From NCBI GenBank assembly GCA_965204465.1, contig CBDBES010000002.1, forward strand, positions 868,001 through 932,000: a DNA stretch of 64,000 nt, given 5' to 3'. Positions 19,001-26,067 of this stretch are shown piece after piece. A program made the translations under genes and the position numbers. This stretch comes from CBDBES01 sp965204465 (GTDB lineage: Bacteria > Spirochaetota > Leptospiria > Turneriellales > CBDBES01). The notes beneath the pieces are model-generated. The model was not told the origin of the DNA. It saw only the letters and a list, made by a program, of their open reading frames with translations, and searched no databases. The stretch's first letter is position 1; each line of letters starts with the position of its first letter.

Positions 19001-19155
19001 AAATCGCCAACCTCGGCGCTTTTAAGCGCCATGATGCGGTATAATCCGAAATCCAGATCACCGCGATCAAGTTGAAACAACTCACGCAGTTTTTCTTTCA
19101 GTTTAGAGATGTTTTCTTCGGTTGCCTTGCTGAGTATTCTGGGGGGGCTGTTCAT
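16051..19155 (-). CDS. mod: Type III DNA methyltransferase, Mod subunit
   Basis: Mod recognises the target and methylates adenine N6; it is needed for both modification and restriction. The 1034-residue product is in the long-Mod class. Motif IV is IYIDPPYNTD and motif I is DYFAGSGTTGHAV, in the order typical of beta-class amino-methyltransferases, with the target-recognition region between them. The N-terminal half (to about residue 480) is helical and charged. The recognition region (about 16.8-17.6 kb) looks AT-richer than both flanks, which suggests a swapped specificity module. It is followed by an overlapping small membrane-protein gene and res. Confidence 0.95.
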   Translation of the reverse strand: MNSPPRILSKATEENISKLKEKLRELFQLDRGDLDFGLYRIMALKSAEVGDFLDDHLLPQVTETLGDIAKSDTSSLTAKLTKETAEARKHLDDPEKSPEVQKLKAQLKAAKSDQQTEADTYNHLYNFFSRYYDEGDFMSLRRYKSAGKEAYSIPYNGEEVKLHWANSDQYYIKTTENYSSYIFTVNKGDEKRRVRFEIAAADNEKDNIKEDNGKQRFFILSQNFLAEKTNELVVRFDHRPLTEGEKKKYPQNGIKRQNAINKDAEQRILKKLQGDWLHRLAVPRPTETDDTRTLLGKHISAYTAKNSFDYFIHKDLGNFLRRELDYFLKSEVISIDNLELADDPAVFIRSLAQLKAIKRIGNKIIDFLAQLEDFQKQLWLKKKFVLETQYCVTLDKVPESLYAEIVKNEAQHDEWMRLFAIDQIEGDLGNGGVGYSEPPSVDFLRANPYLVLDTRHFDRQFTDKLLAALSEAGSIEEQMNGLLVHGENFQALNLLQERYREQVKCIYIDPPYNTDTSAILYRNGYKHSSWMTLMENRLIVGKPFLVKNGSQVVAIDDTEFLVLNQVLEQLFSEYDRNVIVVNHHPAGAGLEGTNVSETHEYALFMTPSGEKVLFGEPKNEENSEIAFLRTGTAESNLRKGRPNSFYCVLINPETSTVVGLEPPPDADNYPRENTSEGFMRVYPVSADGTERVWRRSYESCLNEISAGNLICKNGQSLYIKSSNDGRYRPIFSNWVDKKYNAGAHGTKILNDIIGDNLFSYPKSIHTVKDCINHIVRLDSRSFVLDYFAGSGTTGHAVINLNREDDSNRKYILVEIGHYFETVLLPRMKKVIYSKEWKDGKPVDRKGISQLFKHIRLESYEDTLDSLTVKSRNDLFESAENKEIAEDYQLRYALGEETAESASLLGKDFIDPFNYTLSVVRDGVRRDEKVDLAETFNFLLGLRLETRRQIDNVLAITGTNAKGENCLILWRNLKQMDAAKLDNWFTKHRQTFGNDLNLVYVNGDHTLNALRKSGDKWEAVTTEMVFRKLMFGETI

Positions 19156-19483
19156 TGGGATATTTTAAGAAAGGGAAAGATAAAATCATATTTATCAGCA
19201 CTGCTACTAGATAGGATATAGAGATCGTATTCGGTGTATAAGGTGTTCATAAAATTTACTCTATAAATTCTTTTAAATATCCATAAATACAAAGTATATT
19301 TTATTACACTAATCGTAAACAAATTCTTTTAAGGCAATTTAGAAATATAGAAATTAAAAAAGATCTGGGTCAATAGTACATATCTATCAGGCACAAAAAA
19401 TAGTTTGTCTTGAATGTAAGAAATCAGTTATAGAGTGATTACTTTTTAGTCTATAATTTTTGGATATTGTCGATAGTATTGAT
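19156..19483. other. Divergent promoter region between mod and the SpoIID-like gene
   Basis: These 328 bases separate mod (minus) from the SpoIID-like lipoprotein gene (plus). They are very AT-rich, and the string AAATTCTTTTAA occurs twice (about 19265 and 19321). Promoters for both genes should lie here; I cannot assign a convincing -35/-10 pair. No coding signal is seen. Confidence 0.4.
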
Positions 19484-20602
19484 ATGCATATTATTAGAAT
19501 GATCTGTTTAGGCATAGGTATTCTTGCCATACAAAAATGTACCCCCCCCCCTGGTTGGTCTGGTAGCCCTCATATACTGGCTAATTTTGGAGGGGGGATA
19601 GGGAAAGAAAACTCCATTGTAAGAGTTAAGCTTTATGAAGGAAAGGCAATTCCCATATCAGCATCATCTATTTATAAATATAAAACCAAGAATGGATTTA
19701 AATTTTCCAGAGGAAAATTCACCCCTTCAGAATCAGGAATATTGACCGCTCAAAAAGGGAAAATCCATTTTAGAAATAAAGTCTATCATGGACAAATGAA
19801 AATTTATAAAGTAAAATCCAACTTTCTATATGTAAACCATCTACCTACAAAAGATTATCTGGTATCTGTAATAGGACATGAAATGGGAAGAGGATGGCCT
19901 ATAGAGGCTTTAAAGGCACAGGCGATCGTATCCAGAACTTACCTGGTCAATAAGATGAACCAAAACCAAAAGAAGAAATTTGATATAAATGCAACAACAA
20001 AACACCAGGTATATGGGGGGGTACTCCCCAAGGCAAATGACCTTTATGAGGCTGTGAGTAAAACCTCAAGACAGATCATTATCTACGAAAGAAAAGTGGC
20101 TAGGGTATTTTTTCACTCTTCTTGTGGAGGCACTACTGCTTCTTCTAAGGAAGCATGGTCTTTATCAATACAATATTTAAAAATACAAGAACAAAATTTC
20201 TGCAAAAACAACCCTGCCTATTACTGGAAACATAAGGTTCCTTTAAAAAAGGCAGCGGCCATTTTAGGAGTGAAAAATATTCATAAGATTGAAATTTCTA
20301 AAAGAACAAATTCTAAAAGGGCCAAGAACATAAAGATCAGTACAGGGGCAGAGAGTGTGAGCATACAAGCAAAAAACTTCCGTAGTAAATTAGGTCCCGT
20401 AAAGGTCAGATCCACTTTGTTTGGAGTAAGGATCAGAAATGGATTTTTAGAGGTGGCCGGAAGGGGCTATGGGCATGGTGTAGGGATGTGTCAATGGGGT
20501 AGTCGAAAATTAGCCGCAAGCAAAAGAAAGAGCTATAGAGAAATTCTAAACTATTATTTCCCCCGCACATCTATTGCAACATCTTCCAGAACATATTTAT
20601 AA
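19484..20602 (+). CDS. SpoIID/LytB-domain lipoprotein with a C10 tract
   Basis: SpoIID-type proteins cleave peptidoglycan glycan strands that lack stem peptides, or bind them. Here the family core is complete: LYVNHLPTKDYLVSVIGHEM, WPIEALKAQAIVSRTYL, FFHSSCGGTT and the C-terminal GRGYGHGVGMCQWGS. A signal with lipobox GILAIQKC makes it a lipoprotein. The frame is open from a TTG at 19460, but ATG 19484 gives a compact signal peptide; ATG 19499 is also possible. Right after the lipobox Cys lies a run of ten C (19542-19551, coding for TPPP), where slippage would shift the frame. It is likely a cell-wall enzyme of the periplasm. Confidence 0.85.
   Translation: MHIIRMICLGIGILAIQKCTPPPGWSGSPHILANFGGGIGKENSIVRVKLYEGKAIPISASSIYKYKTKNGFKFSRGKFTPSESGILTAQKGKIHFRNKVYHGQMKIYKVKSNFLYVNHLPTKDYLVSVIGHEMGRGWPIEALKAQAIVSRTYLVNKMNQNQKKKFDINATTKHQVYGGVLPKANDLYEAVSKTSRQIIIYERKVARVFFHSSCGGTTASSKEAWSLSIQYLKIQEQNFCKNNPAYYWKHKVPLKKAAAILGVKNIHKIEISKRTNSKRAKNIKISTGAESVSIQAKNFRSKLGPVKVRSTLFGVRIRNGFLEVAGRGYGHGVGMCQWGSRKLAASKRKSYREILNYYFPRTSIATSSRTYL
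19542..19551 (+). repeat. Homopolymeric C10 tract inside the SpoIID-like gene
   Basis: Ten consecutive C lie about 20 codons after the start. In an AT-rich genome this is a strong slippage site; gain or loss of one C would truncate the protein directly after the lipobox. Such tracts are a known phase-variation mechanism. Confidence 0.7.
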
Positions 20603-20648
20603 ATATTTTTTGGATCATGATCTGTTTGGATAATCTTCTTGAATTTCT

Positions 20649-21242
20649 ATGATAAATAAAAAGATGGATAAGAATCATATTTTAAATTACTTTGTTATAC
20701 TTAGCTTATTATTTTTTTCTAATATTGAAATATATGGTGAGAATAAGACCACTAAATATAACCGTAAGAATTGGAAACATTGGATCGATGCGGATAAAGA
20801 TTGTCAAAACACCAGAATGGAAGTACTCATACGTGATAGCCTGATCCCTGTAAAATTTAAGAGCAATCGAAAATGTAGAGTTGTCACTGGTAAATGGATA
20901 TGTTACTATACGGGTAAAACATTCTATAAAGCAAACGATTTAGATATAGATCATGTTGTTCCTTTAAAGGAGGCTTATATTTCAGGAGGAAGTGAATGGC
21001 AAAGAAAGAAAAAGAGTGACTATGCAAATGATCTTTCAGACCCCCATCATCTATTGGCAGTCTCAAAATATGCCAATAGAAGAAAAGGTGCTAAAGACCC
21101 TTCTAAATGGATGCCCCCAAAAAATATATGCTCTTATATCAATATCTGGAAAAAAATAAAGAAAAAATATGATCTGGATATAGACATAGAAGAAAAGAAA
21201 GCGATCCAAAAATACTCTAAAAATTGTTCATCTCTAAGATAA
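20649..21242 (+). CDS. Secreted HNH endonuclease (DUF1524/GmrSD-like HNH)
   Basis: The 197-residue product has a signal-like hydrophobic stretch (residues 10-30) and then the HNH family layout: WIDADKDCQNTRMEVLIRDS, GKWICYYTGK, DIDHVVPLKEAYISGG (catalytic His in DHVVPL) and YANDLSDPHHLLAVSKYANRRKG, followed by W-x-PP and C-Y-x3-W. It is probably an exported, metal-dependent nuclease that degrades extracellular or periplasmic DNA. It lies 46 bp after the SpoIID-like gene on the same strand. Its base composition is AT-rich like the host. Confidence 0.88.
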   Translation: MINKKMDKNHILNYFVILSLLFFSNIEIYGENKTTKYNRKNWKHWIDADKDCQNTRMEVLIRDSLIPVKFKSNRKCRVVTGKWICYYTGKTFYKANDLDIDHVVPLKEAYISGGSEWQRKKKSDYANDLSDPHHLLAVSKYANRRKGAKDPSKWMPPKNICSYINIWKKIKKKYDLDIDIEEKKAIQKYSKNCSSLR

Positions 21243-21744
21243 ACAATTTTTCGCATTTCAATCTTGACCTTTCGCATTATTTCTTTAAATTGAATGCCAT
21301 TCCACTATATTTATCTTTCTTTTTTCACATGGAAGTTCACAGACTTCGTCTGCACAAGCGGCTGGACGGGTTGCCTCCTGCAACCCAGATCCAGCCATGT
21401 AAAACATCCATGTTTTACATGTAAAAAAAAGAAAGAAACAAAGACCTGTGCCCGTAGGGTGAAAAAAACCCGCTACTTTGCCATAGAAGTTAGGCTGGGT
21501 GGGTTACATCCTGTAACCCAATCCCCAGCCTTGCAAAACATCCATGTTTTGCATCCATGGCAAAGACGCTCCGTTCCGCAAAACATCCATGTTTTGCACC
21601 CCAACCGTTCATCTACTTACAAAAGTAGACTGGAAGAAGAAAAAACAGAAAGTATACATAGAAATAGAATGGTATTCAACTTTATTGATATTACTGGTAT
21701 CCGTAGAGTGAAAAGAAGAACCAAAGAAAAGAAAGAATAAACAA
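21243..21744. repeat. Palindrome-rich repeat locus with nested, covarying hairpins
   Basis: These 502 bases have no supported gene. Unit A has a hairpin CAGAC/GTCTG (21340-21352). It is followed by a nested stem, outer 21360-21366 with 21390-21396 and inner GGGTTGC 21368-21374 with GCAACCC 21380-21386, and a 12-bp stem 21396-21407 with 21410-21421. Unit B repeats the design with changed but still pairing bases: AGGCTGGG 21492-21499 with 21524-21531, GGGTTACA 21501-21508 with 21512-21519, then a 10-bp stem 21532-21541 with 21544-21553. Unit C keeps only the last hairpin (21578-21586 with 21589-21597). All three last hairpins share the core AAAACATCCATGTTTT. An open frame of 148 codons across it is made of translated repeats and is not a credible gene. 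Confidence 0.8.
21444..21467 (+). repeat. Dispersed intergenic element, copy 3
   Basis: ACCTGTGCCCGTAGGGTG followed by six or more A, nearly identical to the minus-strand copy at 1525-1548. It sits between units A and B of the palindrome locus. Confidence 0.55.
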
Positions 21745-22458
21745 TTATTTCTTAAATTTATACCTACGAGTATAATTAGCTGTATCAGGCGAGGCGCCCC
21801 TGGTAAAGGTAACCTTTAAATAAAATTCAGCGGGACCCGAGTTTATTCCACTGATCACACCTGCATTGGTTACTGTGGGTGCAGTCAAAACATTACCGGC
21901 TGCATCTTCTATTAAATAGGTACCTGCGGCAGTGCCTTGAACTCCCGTATCCGAAGTAGTAATATCCATGGCGGTATCCGTTATGTCATAGAAAAATACG
22001 AAATCTGTAGAAGAAGGCTCTCCAGGAATGGTATTTGAAAAACGTAAAAAACCAGATGCCATTCTTACCGCCTGTTCGTCTTCCGTTTGGGGGATAGAGG
22101 CTATAAAAGGATATTCTGTTGCGGATCCAAAATTCCATACGAATGCATCTGTATTGGTAATATTTCCATCATTATTGCTGTCATATCGAACAGATTCCTC
22201 GTCTGCTGCAGATGTACCACCTATGTCGAAAGGAGTTTGCCAGTTGAAGAAAATGGTGGGAGATACATCATTGCATACCCCTGTATCAGTGGATGCACTC
22301 GTAGTGAATGATGGATCACCTGAACTAGGTGGATTAGATGCAAAGCCGCCTAAACAAGTAAGATTACCTGTAATGGAGCCTAAAGCCATTTCATCCATCT
22401 GGGAAACTTCAACAACTTCATCCATATCATTTTTTTTGAATAATATTGAAGCATCTTA
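21745..22458 (-). pseudogene. C-terminal part of a broken Calx-beta/GLUG surface protein
   Basis: From a methionine at 22425 this frame encodes 226 residues, but it is in the same frame as the upstream 430-codon segment and is separated from it only by one TAA at 22456-22458. Reading through gives a continuous protein. The part ATEYPFIASIPQTEDEQAV resembles the tail after GLUG repeats in other surface proteins, and the remainder is Ser/Thr/Asp-rich, ending in KFKK. No ribosome-binding site is seen at 22425. It could be expressed only by readthrough, or the whole gene is dead. Confidence 0.7.
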
Positions 22459-23748
22459 ATCATAATAAGAATTGGTTATACTACCTTTATTAAAGCCTAC
22501 CACTCCACCTACAGAAGAAGAATCAGCAGAAGAAGAAGAAACATTCCCTGTAGAGTAGGAATTGGTTATACTACCATTATTCTGCCCTACCAGGCCGCCT
22601 GCAGAAGAATTAGAAAAATTCAAAGAAGTAGAAGAAGAAACATTCCCTGTAGCATAGGAATTGATTATACTACTACTATTCTGCGCTACCAAGCCGCCTG
22701 CATAAGAATCAGAAACAGAAGAAGAAGAAGAAACATCCCCTGTAGAGTAGGAGTTGGTTATACTACTACTATTGCTATTAAGCCCTACCAATCCGCCTGC
22801 AGAAGAAAAATCATCAGAAGAAGCATCTATATCTACATTCAAAAGGCCAACATTCCTGATATTGGCGCCTGATGTGTATCCAAAGAGACCTGCATAAGAG
22901 TCATCGAAGACAAAGGTAGGACGACTGATATTGATTGTAAGATTACTTATGGTGAATTCCTTTCCGTCTAAAGCACCTGTAAAGGGCTCATTGTCCAGGT
23001 CTTCATCTCCGTAGTAATCAAAGCATTTACCGTTGTCACCGCAATTCCCTATGGGTTGAAATCCTGTGCATGTACCGTTGCAGGCGTATGGACCATTAAT
23101 AGAAGAAGCATCTATGTTTTGGCCTAATTCATAATGAGCATCCAGGTGATCTCTCATTGACTGTAATTGATCTGCATTGCATATAATGTATGGATCTGAT
23201 TCTGTTCCCTCACCATAATCTTCTCCTGTAATGTTGGGGGTAAAATCATCTTCTGCACCAGCACCTGGCTGGGAGCATATAGGATCGTCTTCTATGATCG
23301 TTATCGTTGTGTTGGATTTAAGAATCCCATGATACGGATTATTCGTATTGGATACGACTGCAGAATATGATACCAGTAAATCTCTGTCTCCAGAATAAAC
23401 TGTGTTGTTTGTTATGGTAACATTGGCAGTCTTGGGAATATTCCAATTGCCTGGTGTGAATGTAAGAATACCAGGTGATATGCTTGCCTCGCCAAGATTC
23501 GCTGCCAATGTTATCTCTACATTTTGTGCTGGCTCATGGCTGATAGATACGCTTATCTCTCCACTACCTCCTTCGTTGATAGTCAAAATTGCTGATATCG
23601 TTACCGTGGGTATTTCATTCTCTTGGATGGTAACCATTAGATCATGAACGGAAATGGAGTTATAGTCAGGATCACTACTGCTGGAGGCATGCATAATGGT
23701 AATATCAACATTCCCTGAAGCTATGTTATCATTTTGGAACGATCCCAA
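22456..23748 (-). pseudogene. Middle part of the broken surface protein (Calx-beta and GLUG repeats)
   Basis: These 430 codons begin with a Calx-beta-type module (IPTVTIS..LTINEGGSGEISVSIS, LTFTPGNWNIPKTANVTI), then a cysteine-rich linker (CNADQLQSM, CNGTCTGFQPIG) and four GLUG-type repeats of the form SAGGLVGxNxxSITNSYSTGNVSSSS. Serine-rich codon runs in the repeats give strong internal DNA repeats. It ends SITNSYYD with a TAA. The upstream frame joins it through a one-base shift near 23730-23748, where a WDRS/QNDN junction is broken. It is a surface or exported adhesin-like protein by family. Confidence 0.75.
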
Positions 23749-24083
23749 TCAGTGTCGGTAAAAGTGAGGGTGATGGATTCATTTGCCATATCAGCAATCT
23801 GACCACCAGAACTTAATTGTAAATTATCAGGAACAATGGCAGGCAGGCTGATTTGGATTATTACATCATGAGAAGGCTGTGTGTTTAAAACTACTGTATA
23901 TTGGGTATCGCTGCCTCCTTCCATAAGAGTTACACTGTTAGCGCTATAAGTGATCCCCGGAGAGTCATTATCTGTGGTCATCACTTGGATGCGATGGCTT
24001 TGGTTATTATAATCAGAATCACTACTGGTAGAGGCATGATTCATGGTAACATCCACATTCCCTAAGTCTATTTTAGAAATAAA
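23721..24083 (-). pseudogene. 5'-truncated N-terminal part of the broken surface protein
   Basis: It encodes one Calx-beta-like repeat (SHRIQVMTTDNDSPGITYSA, VTLMEGGSDTQYTVVLNTQP, ITLTFTDTDWDRS) in the same style as the following segment, with the NVDVTMNHASTSSDSDYN and NVDITIMHASSSSDPDYN strings marking a repeat unit. There is no signal peptide: the frame opens directly after a stop at 24084-24086, so the true 5' end has been lost. It shifts by one base into the 430-codon segment near 23735 (a CCAAAA run). Confidence 0.7.
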
Positions 24084-24100
24084 TCATCAAGGAGTGAAAT

Positions 24101-24262
24101 ATGAAAAATAATGAACAAGAAATTTCAATTATACAGGAAAATCTGAAAGGAGTAAAAAATGACATAATACGCAAGAGAGCATTATTCCTGATAAGAGCCT
24201 TACAATCGGGCAATGTTAAATTAACTTATGACCAATTTGGTCATGAAAATGCCTTTCTCTAG
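24101..24262 (+). CDS. 53-residue ORF with strong RBS, probably a truncated transposase/HTH start
   Basis: ATG at 24101 is preceded by AAGGAGTG at ideal distance. The product is helical; its second half (RKRALFLIRALQSGNVKLTYDQFG) resembles the helix-turn-helix start of transposases and integrases of the kind that read ALxxGNVxxTCRxFGI. It stops after 53 codons at a CTAG shared with a convergent short frame. It probably is what remains of an insertion element that removed the 5' end of the neighbouring surface protein gene. Confidence 0.5.
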   Translation: MKNNEQEISIIQENLKGVKNDIIRKRALFLIRALQSGNVKLTYDQFGHENAFL

Positions 24263-24354
24263 TTTTCTAACGTGATGTCATTGGTTTCTACAATTTTTGC
24301 TTTATGGATACCAGTAATATCAATAAAATTGAATTTCTTATACCCTATCCTCAT
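24259..24354 (-). CDS. 31-residue ORF directly after nosY, copy of a dispersed segment
   Basis: The ATG lies 1 nt after the nosY stop and the frame runs 31 codons (MRIGYKKFNFIDITGIHKAK...). The part encoding FNFIDITGI is repeated on the opposite strand at 21681-21702. It is more likely a decayed repeat or the tail of a lost gene than a functional peptide. Confidence 0.3.
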   Translation of the reverse strand: MRIGYKKFNFIDITGIHKAKIVETNDITLEN

Positions 24355-24355
24355 A

Positions 24356-25180
24356 CTATAATGCTTTGTCTCTAAATTTTCTAAGGCCCATCCAGTACAA
24401 AAATACGATCCAGCAGATCATTGCTAAAAAGGTTAAAATGAATCCTCCGGCACCACCCAGATTTTTTTGAACCAATGCCATTGAGAATCCAGTTACGGCA
24501 GAAATATTAAGTTTAATTAAAAAAACGACTCTGGCAAGATCAATCGGATTTAGTAGAAGAGCTAAAAGAACCACTATGTCAAAAGGATATTCACGAAATA
24601 ATACCGCCATGGCCAGCATAATAAGATCGTACAAAATATAGAAGTAAAACCAGAGAACTAATGATATTCCCAAAAGCATTTCCTTTCTGTCAATATAAAC
24701 AGCGATAACAAAAGAAATCATTAAAAATATAAAATGCAAAAGCACGCCTAAAAAAAGAAGAAGAAGCAATAACTCTATATTGCTGTCGGGATCAGAAAGA
24801 AAGAAAAGGGCAGGAGAAACCCCCAATAAAAAGCTACAAGAGAGGCCGATCCCCAAACCCAGGAACTTACCCAGAAAAATGGTTTCTCTTGAAATATTTC
24901 TTACCAGGATCAATTCCATGAAAGGAGTTGCCTCTGAAAAAGAAATAGCCCCATATAGAAGAGAAAACAAGGGAATGATCAGTAAGGTTAAGCTCAGGAC
25001 TCCACTCATTGCTTGGGTAGGCCCGGATGTGCCATATTTCAGCAGAATGAATGTAAAAATGAAAAAAGACAATGTGTACAGAAGAAGCCATTTGCTGCGT
25101 ATATTTTCAGAAATTTCTGTTAGAAGCAATACCATAATGGGCCTGCTTAAAATATGATCTGGCAGCCTATTCTTTTTCAT
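24356..25180 (-). CDS. nosY: NosY-type ABC-2 permease of the nitrous oxide reductase operon
   Basis: NosY forms the membrane part of the NosFY ABC transporter needed to mature the copper sites of NosZ. The product has about six hydrophobic segments, starting with WLLLYTLSFFIFTFILL, and the ABC-2 features SFSEATPFMELILVRNISRETIFLGKFLG. I choose the ATG at 25180 because it overlaps the stop of the upstream gene (ATGA); an earlier in-frame start at 25201 would lie inside that gene. It is the last gene of the operon. Confidence 0.85.
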   Translation of the reverse strand: MKKNRLPDHILSRPIMVLLLTEISENIRSKWLLLYTLSFFIFTFILLKYGTSGPTQAMSGVLSLTLLIIPLFSLLYGAISFSEATPFMELILVRNISRETIFLGKFLGLGIGLSCSFLLGVSPALFFLSDPDSNIELLLLLLFLGVLLHFIFLMISFVIAVYIDRKEMLLGISLVLWFYFYILYDLIMLAMAVLFREYPFDIVVLLALLLNPIDLARVVFLIKLNISAVTGFSMALVQKNLGGAGGFILTFLAMICWIVFLYWMGLRKFRDKAL

Positions 25181-26055
25181 TGTTTCATCCATTGAATACA
25201 TTTTTCAAGTTCTTGTTTCATCACATCTTTATTCGCATGGTAGCGTCTGCCATGACCGGGTAATACCCATTCAAAGTCATAGCCAAGAAGTTTTTCCATT
25301 GAGTGAATCTGTTGTGTCCAGGAATACCAGCAGGCATTCCGAAAAGCAACAAGTTGTTTGAGCTTCCATGAATAACATAGATGATCACCGGTAAACAGAT
25401 ATCGCTTTTCATGTTGATCTTTAAACAATAAAACAGTATGTCCCTTTGTGTGGCCAGGTACAGGTATGATCATTAAGTCTTTAGCTAATTCTAAAGGGTT
25501 GCCTCCTTTTATGGATATCTCTAAACCAAACACTGAGCCTGCTTCTTCTTCATGTATAATGCGTTCACAATTAAAATGTTTCTTGAATTTTTCATGTTCA
25601 GCAATATCATCTTTGTGGGTTAAATACATATATTGAATGCCGCCTAATTTTTCAAGATTTCGCACCAATGACCCAGCAAACCTAGGCGAATCAACCAATA
25701 TATTGCCATTTTCCCTTCTAATAAAATAACTTGTGGCCCCGAAGGATTTTTTTGAATGGTATCCACAATGAAAAACAGAGTCTGTGATCTTTTGCGGAAA
25801 ACTTTTACGAATATGACTCAATAGGGGTTCTTTCTTAAAAGAACCAATTGAAGAAGTAGGGCAACTTAACATTGCAAAAAGAGCCATCTCTCTTTCCTCT
25901 CTATTTTTTGGCTGATGATAAACAGCCGACATGCCAGCCTTCTGAAAAAATATCTTGGGGGCTATCCAACGGCATGTATCACAATCAATACAAGTGCGAT
26001 CAACATAAAAATCACCATCTATATTTTCATGCCGTCTTAGTTTTGTTTGAGCTAT
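25177..26055 (-). CDS. Ferredoxin-metallo-beta-lactamase fusion protein in the nos operon (apparent ATA start)
   Basis: The C-terminal 250 residues are an MBL-fold hydrolase (THKDDIAEH in place of HxHxDH, PVPGHTKGHT, FTGDHL, VLPGHGRRYH). In frame upstream of the first ATG (25932) lies a ferredoxin segment: VDRTCIDCDTCRWIAPKIF, then SAVYHQP, with the fourth cysteine in LSCPTSSIG. So an ATG start would discard three of four [4Fe-4S] cysteines. Between the nosF stop (26068-26070, same frame) and this domain no ATG, GTG or TTG exists; ATA at 26053-26055 sits 8 nt after an AGGGTAGG sequence and gives 292 residues, a plausible family length. Its role in N2O reduction is unknown; electron supply or copper-sulfide handling are guesses. 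Confidence 0.75.
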   Translation of the reverse strand: MAQTKLRRHENIDGDFYVDRTCIDCDTCRWIAPKIFFQKAGMSAVYHQPKNREEREMALFAMLSCPTSSIGSFKKEPLLSHIRKSFPQKITDSVFHCGYHSKKSFGATSYFIRRENGNILVDSPRFAGSLVRNLEKLGGIQYMYLTHKDDIAEHEKFKKHFNCERIIHEEEAGSVFGLEISIKGGNPLELAKDLMIIPVPGHTKGHTVLLFKDQHEKRYLFTGDHLCYSWKLKQLVAFRNACWYSWTQQIHSMEKLLGYDFEWVLPGHGRRYHANKDVMKQELEKCIQWMKQ

Positions 26056-26067
26056 ATTATACCTACC

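Larger units (their letters stand above)
21681..24327. repeat. 22-bp perfect inverted repeat (21681-21702 / 24306-24327) bracketing the broken surface gene
   Basis: TTTATTGATATTACTGGTATCC occurs on the plus strand at 21681-21702 and on the minus strand at 24306-24327, with weaker similarity continuing on the side of ATTCAA. The two copies enclose the whole Calx-beta/GLUG pseudogene. They look like ends of an inserted or rearranged segment. Confidence 0.75.

Noticed and set aside
21294..21740. Open frame of 148 codons on the plus strand
   Set aside because: It is a translation of the palindromic repeats (repeated NIHVLHP-type strings); no RBS or plausible protein domain.
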